A DNA stretch of 64,000 nucleotides from assembly GCA_949987565.1 (NCBI GenBank), contig OX465104.1, positions 25,383,757-25,447,756 of the forward strand, written 5' to 3'. The translations under genes and the position numbers were made by a program. The DNA comes from Luidia sarsii (Eukaryota > Echinodermata > Asteroidea > Paxillosida > Luidiidae). Of the stretch, positions 1-11,970 are shown piece by piece; position 1 is the stretch's first letter; each line of letters opens with the position of its first letter. Under the pieces are notes generated by a model that did not search any database, was not told the origin of the DNA, and was given only the letters and a program-made list of their open reading frames with translations.

Positions 1-3000
1 ATCGCAGTCTTCATTTGTCTGTCTGTTCTGTCGGGGGGTTGCTCGCCTCAGTTAGACACAGCGTTCCTATCGCAGTCTGTATTTGTCTGTCTGTTCTGTA
101 GGGGGGTTGCTCACCTCAGTTAGACACAGCGTTCCTATCGCAGTCTGCATTTATCTGTCTGTTCTGTCGGGGGTTGCTCACCTCAGTTAGACACAGCGTT
201 CCTATTACAGTCTGCATTTGTCTGTCTGTTCTGTCGGGGGGTTGCTCACCTCAGTTAGACACAGTGTTCCTATTACAGTCTGCATTTGTCTGTCTGTTCT
301 GTTGGGGGGTGGCTCACATCAGTTAGACACAGCGTTCCTATCGCAGTCTGCATTTGTCTGTCTGTTCTGTAGGGGGGTTGTTCACCTCAGTTAGACACAG
401 TGTTCCTATCGCAGTCTGTATTTGTCTGTCTGTTCTGTAGGGTGGTTGCTCACCTCAGTTAGACACAGCGTTCCTATCGCAGTCTGTATTTGTCTGTCTG
501 TTCTGTTGGGGGGTTGCTCACCTCAGTTAGACACAGTGTTCCTATCGCAGTCTGTATTTGTCTGTCTGTTCTGTCGGGGGTTGCTCACAACAGTTAGACA
601 CAGTGTTCCTATCGCATTCTGTATTTGTCTGTTCTGTTGGGGGGTTGCTCCTATTACAGTCTGCATTTGTCTGTCTGTTCTGTTGGGGGGTGGCTCACAT
701 GAGTTAGACACAGCGTTCCTATCGCAGTCTGTATTTGTCTGTCTGTTCTGTAGGGGGGTTGCTCACCTCAGTTAGACACAGCGTTCCTATCACAGTCTGC
801 ATTTGTCTGTCTTTTCTGTTGGGGGGTTGCTCACCTCAGTTAGACACAGCGTTCCTATCGCAGTCTGCATTTATCTGTCTGTTCTGTCGGGGGGTTGCTC
901 ACCTCAGTTAGACACAGGGTTCCTATCGCAGTCTCCATTTGTCTGTCTGTTCTGTCAAGGGTTGCTCACCTCAGTTAGACACAGTGTTCCTATCGCAGTC
1001 TCCATTTGTCTGTCTGTTCTGTCGGGGGGGTTGCTCACCTCAGTTAGACACAGTGTTCCTATCGCAGTCTGTATTTGTCTGTCTGTTCTGTCGGGGGGTT
1101 GCTCACCTCAGTTAGACACAGGGTTCCTATCGCAGTCTGTATTTGTCTGTCTGTTCTGTCAAGGGTTGCTCACCTCAGTTAGACACAGTGTTCCTATCGC
1201 AGTCTGCATTTGTCTGTCTGTTCTGTCAAGGGTTGCTCACCTCAGTTAGACACAGTGTTCCTATCGCAGTCTGTATTTGTCTGTCTGTTCTGTCGGGGGG
1301 TTGCTCACCTCAGTTAGACACAGTGTTCCTATCGCAGTCCGTATTTGTCTGTCTGTTCTGTCAAGGGTTGCTCACCTCAGTTAGACACAGTGTTCCTATT
1401 GCAGTCTCCATTTGTCTGTCTGTTCTGTCGGGGGGTTGCTCACCTCAGTTAGACACAGTGTTCCTATCGCAGTCTGTATTTATCTGTCTGTTCTGTCGGG
1501 GGGTTGCTCACCTCAGTTAGACACAGTGTTCCTATCGCAGTCTGCATTTGTCTGTCTGTTCTGTCGGGGGGTTGTTCACCTCAGTTAGACACAGTGTTCC
1601 TATCGCAGTCTGTATTTGTCTGTCTGTTCTGTAGGGGGGTTGCTCACCTCAGTTAGACACAGCGTTCCTATCGCAGTCTGCATTTATCTGTCTGTTCTGT
1701 CGGGGGTTGCTCACCTCAGTTAGACACAGCGTTCCTATTACAGTCTGCATTTGTCTGTCTGTTCTGTTGGGGGGTGGCTCACATCAGTTAGACACAGTGT
1801 TCCTATCGCAGTCTGCATTTGCCTGTCTGTTCTTTCGGGGGTTGCTCACCTCAGTTATACACAGCGTTCCTATCGCAGTCTGCATTTGTCTGTCTGTTCT
1901 GTCGGGGGTTGCTCACCTCAGTTAGACACAGCGTTCCTATTACAGTCTGCATTTGTCTGTCTGTTCTGTTGGGGGGTTGCTCACCTCAGTTAGACACAGT
2001 GTTCCTATCGCAGTCTGCATTTGCCTGTCTGTTCTTTCGGGGGTTGCTCACCTCAGTTATACACAGCGTTCCTATCGCAGTCTGCATTTGTCTGTCTGTT
2101 CTGTCGGGGGGTTGCTCACCTCAGTTAGACACAGCGTTCCTATTACAGTCTGCATTTGTCTGTCTGTTCTGTCGGGGGTTGCTCACCTCAGTTAGACACA
2201 GCGTTCCTATTACAGTCTGCATTTGTCTGTCTGTTCTGTCGGGGGGTTGCTCACCTCAGTTAGACACAGTGTTCCTATCGCAGTCTGCATTTGTCTGTCT
2301 GTTCTGTCGGGGGTTGCTCACCTCAGTTAGACACAGTGTTCCTATTGCAGTCTCCATTTGTCTGTCTGTTCTGTCGGGGGGATGCTCACCTCAGTTAGAC
2401 ACAGAGTTCCTTTCGCAGTCTGTATTTGTCTGTCTGTTCTGTCGGGGGGTTGCTCACCTCAGTTAGATACAGCGTTCCTATCGCAGTCTGTATTTGTCTG
2501 TCTGTTCTGTCGGGGGTTGCTCACCTCAGTTAGACACAGCGTTCCTATCGCAGTCTCCATTTGTCTGTCTGTTCTGTCGGGGGTTGCTCACCTCAGTTAG
2601 ACACAGTGTTCCTATCGCAGTCTGTATTTGTCTGTCTGTTCTGTCGGGGGTTGCTCACCTCAGTTAGACACAGTGTTCCTATCGCAGTCTGTATTTGTCT
2701 GTCTGTTCTGTCGGGGGTTGCTCACCTCAGTTAGACACAGCGTTCCTATCGCAGTCTGCATTTGTCTGTCTGTTCTGTCGGGGGTTGCTCACCTCAGTTA
2801 GACACAGCGTTCCTATCGCAGTCTGTATTTGTCTGTCTGTTCTGTCAGGGGGTAGCTCACCTCAGTTAGACACGGCGTTCCTATCGCAGTCTGCATTTGT
2901 CTGTCTGTTCTGTTGGGGGGTTGCTCACCTCAGTTAGACACAGCGTTCCTATCGCAGTCTGTATTTGTCTGTCTGTTCTGTCAGGGGTTGCTCACCTCAG

Positions 3001-3651
3001 TTAGACACAGCGTTCCTATCGCAGTCTGTATTTGTCTGTCTGTTCTGTTGGGGGGTTGCTCACCTCAGTTAGACACAGAGTTCCTATCGCAGTCTGCATT
3101 TGTCTGTCTGTTCTGTCGGGGGTTGCTCACCTCAGTTAGACACAGCGTTCCTATCGCAGTCTGTATTTGTCTGTCTGTTCTGTCAGGGGGTTGCTCACCT
3201 CAGTTAGACACAGCGTTCCTATCGCAGTCTGCATTTGTCTGTCTGTTCTGTTGGGGGTTGCTCACCTCAGTTAGACACAGTGTTCCTATCGCAGTCTGTA
3301 TTTGTCTGTCTGTTCTGTCGGGGGGTTGCTCACCTCAGTTAGACACAGCGTTCCTATCGCAGTCTGTATTTGTCTGTCTGTTCTGTCGGGGGGTTGCTCA
3401 CCTCAGTTATACACAGCGTTCCTATCGCAGTCTGTATTTGTCTGTCTGTTCTGTCGGGGGTTGCTCACCTCAGTTAGACACAGCGTTCCTATCGCAGTCT
3501 TCATTTGTCTGTCTGTTCTGTCGGGGGGTTGCTCACCTCAGTTAGACACAGTGTTCCTATCGCAGTCTGCATTTGTCTGTCTGTTCTGTCGGGGGTTGCT
3601 CGCCTCAGTTAGACACAGCGTTCCTATCGCAGTCTGCATTTATCTGTCTGT
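1..3651 (+). repeat. 67/68-bp minisatellite array, left part
   Basis: About 54 head-to-tail units. Each runs from GTTCCTATCGCAGTCTGCAT through the TTGTCTGTCTG and GGGGTTGCTCACC stretches to GTTAGACACAGC. Most length variation is in the G run after CTGTC (five to seven G, or AAGGG), giving 66 to 69 bp. Positions 1-1249 match 18233-19481 and the match resumes to about 2380, so a block of some 35 units exists on both sides of the insertion at 3652. Open frames within it are by-products of a stop-poor repeat. The array continues beyond the left edge of the window. Confidence 0.97.
3648..3651 (+). other. Target-site duplication CTGT (left copy)
   Basis: CTGT precedes the left inverted repeat and CTGT follows the right one at 17649-17652. 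The flanks read ATTTATCTGT-CTGT and CTGT-TCTGTCGGG. Joined with a single CTGT they give the normal unit sequence. The repeat is CTGT-rich, so coincidence is possible, but the exact phase restoration argues for a true 4-bp duplication. Confidence 0.75.
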
Positions 3652-3691
3652 AACGCGATTGGAAACATTTTGTCTTTATTGGAAGTTGGTT
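3652..3691 (+). repeat. Left 40-bp terminal inverted repeat
   Basis: Starts AACGCGATTGGA and ends GAAGTTGGTT. It is the exact reverse complement of 17609-17648. The base just outside (T at 3651) does not pair with the base outside the right end (C at 17649), which fixes the border. Confidence 0.93.
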
Positions 3692-3991
3692 TTCTGGAGT
3701 TTTCATCCAGAAATATTGCGCATTAAATTGACGGAAGCGACTAATCCTAATATTTTCCAATAAAAAAATGATTTGAAGTGTTTCTTGGCAGATCTTTTTA
3801 AAAACACATATTAACACAGAAAAATACGACTTTACACGGATGTTTCTCTATAATAGCATTTATTTCAAGAAAATTTTCGTTTTCTTATTTATTTCGTTCG
3901 AACACACATTCATTCCTTGTTTTTAACACTCTAAAGTTGCTTTTTATACAATCTGCACAATTTGACGGAGTTATGTACTTTTGTTGCTATA

Positions 3992-4668
3992 AAAAGCATT
4001 GCTACGAGGGGTGCCAATCGGCACCCTTCATAAGAAGCCAGCCATCCTATTTATACAATAAAATCATGTATGTCCACCGTGCAAAGCATTGCTACGAGGG
4101 GTGCCAATCGGCACCCTTCATAAGAAGCCAGCCATCCTACTTACAGAATAAAACGATATATGTCCACCGTGCAAAGCATGGGTATGAGGGGTGCCAATCG
4201 GCACCCTTCATAAGAAGCCAGCCATCCTACTTACAGAATAAAACGATATATGTCCACCGTGCAAAGCATTGCTACGAGGGGTGCCAATCGGCACCCTTCA
4301 TAAGAAGCCAGCCATCCTACTTACAGAATAAAACGATATATGTCCACCGTGCAAAGCATGGGTATGAGGGGTGCCAATCGGCACCCTTCATAAGAAGCCA
4401 GCCATCCTACTTACAGAATAAAACGATATATGTCCACCGTACAAAGCATGGGTACGAGGGGTGCCAATCGGCACCCTTCATAAGAAAGCCAGCCATCCTA
4501 CTTACAGAATAAAACGATATATGTCCACCGTACAAAGCATGGGTACGAGGGGTGCCAATCGGCACCCTTCATAAGAAGCCAGCCATCCTACTTACAGAAT
4601 AAAACGATGTACATGTACGTATGTCCACCATGCAAAGCATCGGGACGAGGGGTGCCAGCCATCCTACT
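3992..4668 (+). repeat. Left subterminal array, 90-bp units
   Basis: Seven full units and a truncated eighth, with period 90 (GTGCCAATCG at 4011, 4101, 4191 and so on). One unit carries a 1-bp insertion near 4484. Each unit holds the hairpin GGGTGCC-AATC-GGCACCC. Units alternate between CATTGCTACGAGG and CATGGGTAYGAGG types, which suggests amplification in pairs. The open frame across it is a by-product of a period divisible by three. Subterminal repeats of this kind usually bind transposase in DNA transposons. Confidence 0.93.
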
Positions 4669-5057
4669 TAGTCGTTAGAGTGACTGCCTGCTGCAGGAAA
4701 ACATCGAGCCATTCACCTAGCCCGTCACTAACAAGAGTCAGATGTGTAGTAGTGGACACTTGAATTCGGCGGTGACATTGGCTTTGTGCAGTGTGCGGTG
4801 TGGCCGAAGGCATCGCTGTCAACTTCCCTGTGTACCTCTTGATGAACGAGACCACTTGTCCTCCTCATAGTCGAGGTGCCAGACTATCAAGCCTTAGTGT
4901 GGACCAGAACACCTGTTATTTAAAAGAAGAATTTTGCGTTTAGACTATAGAGGGTTCCATATTTTTGTGTTTCCAGGTTTATTGGAGAAAAAACAGGCAG
5001 ATATTCTAATTATCACCGCGGTGTCAGCTTTACAGACTTCATCGTTATTATTCCACA
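4669..5057. other. No gene seen
   Basis: Unique-looking sequence directly inside the left subterminal array. It starts TCGTTAGAGTGACTGCC. I see no recognisable coding, RNA or repeat signal. Confidence 0.5.
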
Positions 5058-5474
5058 TTATTCATTAGTCATGAATGTGGTATTCTTAATAAAGTCAATC
5101 TGATGCCACTTGCCAGCGTCTAAATTTTCCCGACATACAGAATGTGGAAGGGTCAGCTTTCGCTGACTAATACTATTAATGTATGTAATGTTGTATTCCA
5201 AGTCGATTCCATCACTGGGTCTATGGTCGTTCCCATAGTGGGGGCATACATACATGTGTATGAGGTCCCTAATTTGTCCCTCCTTTGTGACAAGTTTCCA
5301 TTTGTGTGTACTTACATATACATTAAATCTTTCCTCACTGGGGATTACGTAACAATCCTTGGCCAACTTATCAAATAGGTAAACTTTACGTTCCAATGGA
5401 TGGTGGCACACATTCTGCAGGCTGCAACCACACAGTGACCTACATGTACATCGGAATGTACATGTACATCCCAT
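5058..5474 (-). CDS. Unrecognised 138-codon open frame inside the large element
   Basis: Opens at an ATG lying in a TACATG tract, and the first dozen residues are cysteine-rich because of that tract. The rest has a mixed, protein-like composition, for example THKWKLVTKEGQIRDLIHMY and CPHYGNDHRPSDGIDLEYN. I recognise no family. It lies on the same strand as, and downstream of, the DGMDQ transposon exons at 7315-7870, so it could be a decayed 3' exon of that protein, but no motif supports this. A chance open frame is equally likely. Confidence 0.2.
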   Translation of the reverse strand: MGCTCTFRCTCRSLCGCSLQNVCHHPLERKVYLFDKLAKDCYVIPSEERFNVYVSTHKWKLVTKEGQIRDLIHMYVCPHYGNDHRPSDGIDLEYNITYINSISQRKLTLPHSVCRENLDAGKWHQIDFIKNTTFMTNE

Positions 5475-5906
5475 GGGACAAGCTACTACAGTGTACGTGT
5501 ATTTGGGCTACTGTACTGTACTATACCGCCATCATTATACACTGGGTTGTGATTCCTGTGCCCTGACGTGCATCATATCAGTGCTGTTACAACCTTGACA
5601 AGGACTACTGTGTCCTCAGTGGTTTTCCTCTCCAGATAGGAAATGTTTCATTTAAAGCTTGGTAAATAACTAGAGCCGCATTAGTAAAAGAAAATGAAGA
5701 TGATGGGGGGGGGTTACTTTAGCATCATTTGGTCAACTCCGGTGTTTTACCGTAAAAAAGAAGAAGATAGTTTGTGACTTTGTGTTGTTTAAACTTTAGG
5801 AATCTACTATGATGTTTGTTGTATTCCTCCCTTAACTTGTCTGGCCATAGTGCCTTTTAGTGGATTTGTTTAAATGACACATCTTAAAGGTCATAATGCC
5901 TTGGGC
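5475..5906. other. No gene seen
   Basis: Includes a TACATGTA tract at 5445-5470 and a G run near 5706. Nothing else is recognisable. Confidence 0.45.
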
Positions 5907-6373
5907 GGTTTCAAGAGCGAGTGGACGGTAGACCTCATGAAACGCGACGCGTTCATGGCTGTGTATAGCATATCCCCGTGCATGCGTATGATGTACAGCT
6001 GTACAATAATCGTCTTAGTATGGGGGATCAAAAGGGAAAGTTATGTTACAACATTTGTGTGTATGCTTGTAGCTTGTATGAAATCTAAAATAGATTCTAA
6101 AACAGGAAATAAGTATTTTGTTTCTGCCAAAATAATAGCATTTTTACTTGAGAAGCGCGTGCACCTTCGGCTACTAATCTCGAAGAAATGTCATAAGCTC
6201 TTCGATCATTAACTTATGGTAAGGGCAGTGTTTGTTTACAGAGGTGATGTCAAATTGTCAATCCCAAAACGTGGCCCAAATTTGAAAGTCAGCGTTCTGT
6301 TTTGCAGGCAAATTGCACAGAATACAGAGACGTCGAAGACGCGTTCCATTTTCTGGACAGAACCATCGTCCAC
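5907..6373 (+). repeat. 467-bp direct repeat, copy 1
   Basis: Nearly identical to 11971-12437 (offset 6064). The one difference I noted is GCGTTC against GCGCTC near 5950. The match begins GGTTTCAAGAGCG and stops at ATCGTCCAC, with unrelated sequence on both sides. GTGGACGGT near the start and ACCATCGTCCAC at the end form a weak inverted pair. An open frame of about 90 codons starting at 5937 is kept in both copies, but I do not recognise the protein. Confidence 0.9.
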
Positions 6374-7019
6374 AAAAGTTTTTTTGCGGAAGGTGGGAAC
6401 ATTAGTAACTCTGTAATATGTATCCTTATAATGACTTGCTTTAGCTAGTGTCATTGTTGAAGTTGTTTTAGCTAGCATTTGCCTTATGCTAATTGCATAG
6501 GGACAGGTTGGGAAAAAGAATCCCCTGTGTCTTATGCTTTTGAAAGTAGGCTAGTGACAAGGTAACCTGTGAATGAGCCTCCCACTGTGGTTTTGCGCCT
6601 ACTAAACTCCTGGGTGGTGGTCTGAGTGATAAGCCAGGCTAGCCCAGTGATTTGAGAATGGACCTACCCTCAATCAACCTTCTGACCATGCTGGCTGCAG
6701 CCATATAGGACACAGTGTGGCTGTGTCTTGTTAAGTTGTTTGATTATAGTATTATTATAAGGTAATAATACACAAATGGTTGGAACTTTTTATAGGGGTC
6801 CAATTATTTGATCCATTGGAGAAATGGTAATTTATTTTCTTTTTACTCCTACCTCCATGATGCATACTCACAAGAGAGAATTGACATGGTGTCACCGCAA
6901 ACCTATTAGTATTACTATTAGTTTTACTATTAGTACTGTACTCTTGCTATTCTCACCATGAAAAACCTTCAAATCTCATTTACCATGCAATTTAAAGGCT
7001 GATCGATTGCCATCAACCC
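6374..7019. other. No gene seen
   Basis: Moderately AT-rich with TTA/ATT-rich patches (6740-6770, 6900-6940). No feature recognised. Confidence 0.45.
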
Positions 7020-7205
7020 CCCCCCCCATTACACATGTACGTCTAAATGTGTACCGGTATAATGGACGTACATTTATGTGTGCGTGTACATGTATTGTCA
7101 ATGCACTGTACATGTACACGTGCTTGTATACATGTACATGTACAGTAAATGTATGTATACAACTATACATGTACATGTACAGTATACATGTACATGTATA
7201 TATGA
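7020..7205. repeat. TACATG-rich palindromic tract
   Basis: Preceded by a short C run at 7018-7026. Repeated ACATGTACATGTAC and related self-complementary words extend to 7205. Similar tracts lie at 8926-8950 and 34968-35156. Overlapping open frames on both strands are by-products of the repeat. Confidence 0.8.
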
Positions 7206-7314
7206 ACAGTTCACATGCACGATTGCGTAATGACCAATGTTTCCATTCTTGCACACGATGATACGTGCGGGATCTCATCGCAGAACCTATAGACTATACT
7301 GTACACGTAGTTAC

Positions 7315-7484
7315 CTGTGACATGTACTGGCAGTCCTGTCAAATGAACCGATCCTTTGTCACGCTTGATGAAGTGGGGAAGATCGGTTTTGGACTGGTCC
7401 ATTCCATCTATGATGATGGCCGTCAAGTCCTCAGGTTGTTGCCGGGCTTTCTCTTTCGCCTTCTGGTATTCTTTTCGCTCCTTT
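7315..7484 (-). pseudogene. Exon of a DGMDQ-type transposon protein
   Basis: Read on the minus strand, a pyrimidine-rich acceptor ending CCCGTAG leads into a 170-bp open exon that stops at ACAG before GTAACT. It encodes a basic helical stretch (KERKEYQKAKEKARQQPED), then IIIDGMDQSKTDLPHF, then LTGLPVHVT. This layout, with a helix before an I-I-x-DGMDQ-K-T-x-LPHF motif, is what I recall from large uncharacterised transposon-derived proteins of corals, amphioxus and fish, probably of the DUF7869 type. The first Asp may belong to an RNase-H-like catalytic core, which is inference. It joins in phase with the exon at 7751-7870. The downstream catalytic part (expected MDNC and GHTHEDID-like motifs) is not visible, so the gene is broken. 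Confidence 0.6.
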
Positions 7485-7750
7485 CTACGGGACAGAAATA
7501 ATTTGCACAGGAATGATTATTTGTCTATCAACTTGTTAATGGCGACCACTAGCACACCTTACGTGGTACGTAATTAACTAGCTTCAATTGCTTGATGTAA
7601 AGGCTGAAAGAGAAAACATACAGACTGTATATTGAAATAAAGCAGAGTTTGAAATAAACATGAGTTTTGTTGTTGGATGCTCAAGCGCATACATGTTTCC
7701 ATTGGTCGTAACATGTACGCGGTGAAGTTGAACCTTCATGCTCAACTTAC

Positions 7751-7870
7751 TCGACGGTCTTGTTATGCTCGGCCACCATGTATGTGACATTTATGCTCAT
7801 TATCAGTGAGTGCCTTGCTCCTCCTCTCCTTCGGGATTATGCAAATGGTGCATTCAGTGAACTCAGATCT
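7751..7870 (-). pseudogene. Upstream exon of the DGMDQ-type transposon protein
   Basis: Minus-strand acceptor TTTTTCAG, a 120-bp exon, then donor GTAAGT at 7750-7745. The first frame reads EFTECTICIIPKERRSKALT and on to a CHIH stretch, placing a CxxC pair and a C/H cluster before the helix, as expected of these proteins. Near 7780 the reading shifts by one base: the tail MVAEHNKTVE is in another frame, and that frame continues across the 266-bp intron in correct phase (GA/A) into the next exon. The original frame hits TAA. The match of phase and motif order supports one gene; the shift shows it is dead. Confidence 0.5.
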
Positions 7871-9817
7871 CTGAAAAACATAAATGAGTCATGGAAATGT
7901 TCAGTGAGTTACATACTTCAGTCATTAATAGATGTTACAAATTAACTACTCTCTAACCCAACACGAGAATGGATTTCACATAAACCACCTGAGAGGGACT
8001 TCAATAAATATATATATTTTTTACAATGCAAACATTTAATTCAAGATCCCTATGTCCCCACACCAGTTTCTAGTTATTTTGGTTACCGGTAGTTATTTTA
8101 ATGACCATACCCATCATTGAAACAGTAAGATGCAATGAATGAAATGTTTGTGCCGTGTAAAGCCACAATAAATTTCGGTAAAAATCACCAGTCACCCTAA
8201 CAAGAAATCTGCGTTATTTTCTCAGGCTACACCGAAACCACCTTTAATCTTTGGAAGTCTGAGAAAGCACAATCAATTGTCAAAAATATCATTCCCGGCA
8301 AATTTAATTAAAATGTATAATTCATGGTGAAATGAACCTACCTATTCATCAGATGATCGATGAATCATCAACAAAATATCGTAATAATGAAGTACAGCTT
8401 AGTTCTCGTGATGGTCATCCTGTGTCGGTTTTGTTGATGTTGAAAGGCTGCTGCTACCAGGCCAATGTTATAATTTCCACCGTCATGTACCAAGAGATAG
8501 TCACCAGTTCAGTGCTATGCAAATCGCCATACGTCACTTTTCCGAGGAATTGTTTCACCGTGCACTTCTGTACCATTTCTGAAAATTGTTTAGACTTTGG
8601 CTGCTCTTTACTTTCGGGACTTGTAACCGCAAGCATTTACTTTCTTATACATTGATTTACACCAGGCTGACCAACGCTCTGTCTAGAGCTGGAACTGTTT
8701 GTGTGCTGACCATAATGGCTCCGATAAGGCCACAGAGTAGAGATAGTGCCTGGTTCAGTCATAAATGGTTCCCTTGGGCGTTGCAACTACAACTGGTGGA
8801 GCCACGAGTTGAAACATGACACTTTCGCAGAATGCCAGAGCCTACCAAGGACCTTGGTAACCTCCATGGTACGGTAGAAACACATAGTGAACTGTGTGCA
8901 ACCATTGCAATGCACGTACTATACAGTACATGTACATGTACATGTACAGTATATAGCTGTCACAGGAGCATTCTTGTGCAAGAATTGTTACGGAATAATA
9001 TATGTATTGGTTAAATGAAATAACAGTTATACATCATATACAGGCTACATCATGTAATAACTCTTACATTATTATAAAATAATATGTGTAGGTCTACAAT
9101 CAGTATAGTGACAGTAACACTGTAAAGCATCACTATACCGTGGGGAAAACCTGATGGGCCTGACCAAAATCCTGGATTCCCTGCTATATCATTTTATGAA
9201 ATAGTTGAATGACATCCATTGAGAGTAAATCAAAGTTAGTTCACGGAGAAATTCATTTACTTGTAGGCCAATGTAACCTGGATTCGCTCCAAAAAAAATC
9301 TGGACAAATAAACCAATGAAACCTAGGATAAGACATTGTTAACAAAATAGGAAACATTTGGAATTAAAACAAAAGTCAATCAAAAGCAATACATAAAACA
9401 TGAAATCAAAACTCGAACAGAAAAAAACAACTAAAAATACAGGCGAGGGAAAACAAGAGGATTTGGGCATAATAATGGTGCATTCTGCTCTTTGCCGAAC
9501 TCAGTACTACTACTACTACTACTACTGTACTAGTACTAGTACTAGTAGTAGTACTATAAATGTGACACTTGATTGTGCTGGGTCGTCTGAGTCCTAGGTC
9601 CTGTGTGTTACTCGATATAAAATTTAATCTATAAAACTATGTGTGGCCGGCAGTGTTCCGCTAAATTATTTATGTTATGACTTTGTTGGACGTTTAAGGT
9701 GAGAACTCCATAAACACTATGGAAAAAAGTGTTACGACCAACGGAAAAAATACACAGCAAACGATTATACACTTGAACAGATATCACCCTGCAAAAAAAA
9801 ATACCAAAAAGGGCCTG
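7871..9817. other. No gene seen; small repeats
   Basis: Mostly AT-rich unique sequence. A TACATG tract lies at 8926-8950, and a TAC trinucleotide run passing into ACTAGT repeats lies at 9507-9556. A minus-strand open frame at 8454-8636 (QFSEMVQKCTVKQFLGKVTY) lies upstream of the transposon exons, but no family is recognised. Confidence 0.4.
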
Positions 9818-10365
9818 ACGTTCGATCCTAGCAGTACATTTCTCAAAGGCAAAGTGAGAAGGACAACCATAGACAGTGAGGGGAAGGAAAGCTCTGACAC
9901 ACATGACAGAGGAAGGATAAAAGGGAATGGGAGTGGGATGCAGATGCACTCAGGCTGAGGGATGGGAGATTAGGGGAAACAAACAAAAGGGCGTGGGGAG
10001 GATCAAAGGGACGGAGGGAGGTGGGAGATCAAAGGAGAAAGCTACAGGGAAGATGAAGAAAATAGATGTTAATTAGGTGAGGATTAGTCATTCCCTTCCT
10101 GAAAATTAAGGCTATATGAGGTTGTATAGTGTGGAGACGCTTAATTCATAGTTTTGCCCTGCTGAGGCGGACAGCATCTTTCCGATGGCCAAGATATTCT
10201 ATGCCCTGTACAGACATATGTCAAGAATGGAATGATTAGGGAGATTGAAGTGATGACCCACAGGTGCATCTACTCGCTTGGTGTTGATGGTAGATCTGTG
10301 ACCATAGAGTCGTTTCTTAAGGCTGTTTCTAGTTTCGCCGACATATTGAATGTTGCAATAAAATA
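9818..10365 (-). mobile_element. Decayed Penelope-like element: terminal sequence and GIY-YIG fragment
   Basis: The plus strand at 9818 reads GCCTGACGTTCGATCCTAGC followed by a CTCAAAGG stretch, the same terminal signature as at 38247. A purine-rich segment follows. Then 10090-10365 aligns along its length with the GIY-YIG-coding part at 38560-38830 (shared GAGATTGAAGTGATG, TAGATCTGTGACCATAGA and GCCGACATATTGAATGTTGC stretches). The coding frame is broken. Penelope-like elements carry a C-terminal GIY-YIG endonuclease, so this is the 3' end of a minus-strand copy nested in the large element. Confidence 0.75.
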
Positions 10366-11970
10366 ATTATAGTTGAGCACGTATCATTACTATTTCACAC
10401 TGGTGATCTTTAAGTTGAACTATCCAAGGGCATTAAATGTACTTTCACTTGACCTATATCAAGTTATATAATGACAGGAAATCAGGCATCTATTCAGCAA
10501 TTTAGATATGATTATATATTGTGCCTCAATTCAAACCGAATATTTTTTTTTTCAATGAAAGAAGCTTCCTTTCTGTTGCGCGACATGTGGTCACTAATAA
10601 ACTTCACCAGTCCTTTCACTTTCATGATTATATATAATTTTCATCACGTTCAGGTTTCAATTTAAACAGAAAATCACTGCCAATACTCCCTTTATAAAGT
10701 AATAGCATTCCCCTATGTGAAAAGGATCTTCTGGTGTGATTAAGGATATTAAATCGCATTCATGAATGTATATCAAAGTAAATCAATTAGAGCAGACTAG
10801 AACAAGTTGAGGAAATGGCGCCCTCTGGTATCGGTTGATTTGCATATAAATCAGGTGCCTAATATTTAAAATGAAATAAAATGTAAAATAAATATACCAA
10901 ATATGATTTAAAGGGTAAAAACATGTCATCGGCATTAAAGAAAATACAAAGCACTGATGTAAGACATCAATGAAGCTGTTTGGTGAATTCTAGATTTTTC
11001 ATGAGCAAGGTCTTTTTCTCTTGGTGAAAACGCATGGCACCCAATTATAACTGATGTGCATTATATCTCTGATTTTTCATGCTAACTTTAATAGGGGCTT
11101 TAAACAATAAATTGAATTGAAATAGATTTTTTAAAGCTTTGAAGAGGAGTATAATGTTATGATGACTCTCCACTCACACACCTGTCCAATATTACATTGA
11201 TCAAATATATATTTTTGACAAGATTTTCTGATAGTTCATTGAAGTTTTGTAAAAATACTATACAAAAGCGTTTTAACCTGCTTTCGACATAGCCTAATTG
11301 AATAACTAGGCAAACCACCAAAACAATGTGCCACGACTGACGTTTTGAATGATCCTATAGCAGTCCTTTATAAGGGGAAGGGCAAAATCTGGCAGGAAAG
11401 ACAAAGACAAACCTACAGGATGCGTCAGGTCCATGATATTTTTTTACCATTTTCTTGGGGTTTTTTTCTCGAAGTAAAGCACCAACCTTCGGATATTGTT
11501 GTAGATTGGAAATATTGAAGATCATGAGCGACGAGAAGGATCATGGGTCCATATTCGTGAACATGCCTTTTGCTAAACATGAAACTATCTCTGTAATTGT
11601 TTTCGTAAATAGTTTCATCACTTGAAAACAAACACTGTTTCCAATGTTTTCCAAACAAGATTACTTGATAGATTTTCTGTATGATGCATGAATTTTCTTT
11701 AGTTTTTGAAAAGGTAAGTTGATTTAAGAATGGAACTTATTTAGTGTACTTCGAAACTATTTAGCACATTCATCATAATTAATATCATAAAATATTACTT
11801 CCAAAGTGAATACAGTTTATCTATTCAAAAAGGCATCCTTGTATAAACAGCAGGTTTATTTGAATCACATATCCTGCAGGTAAAAAAACCGCTTTTCTTA
11901 CGTACGAACAACATACAATATTATTCACATACGGCTTGGAATTCGCGGGACAGACCGGTGACCGTGGGCC
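10366..11970. other. AT-rich stretch, no gene seen
   Basis: Low-complexity AT-rich DNA with short homopolymers. Open frames here are short and have no recognisable motif. Confidence 0.45.

Noticed and set aside
422..3763. Many repeated frames reading SVCSVGGLLTSVRHSV and similar
   Set aside because: The 67/68-bp period shifts frame every unit and the proteins are only translations of the minisatellite.
3937..4512. A 191-codon frame over the left subterminal array
   Set aside because: The 90-bp period is divisible by three and lacks stops. The same array in reverse at the other end shows it is a structural repeat.
6976..7278. Overlapping frames rich in MYMYSCIHTFTVHVHV
   Set aside because: They are translations of the TACATG palindromic tract on both strands.
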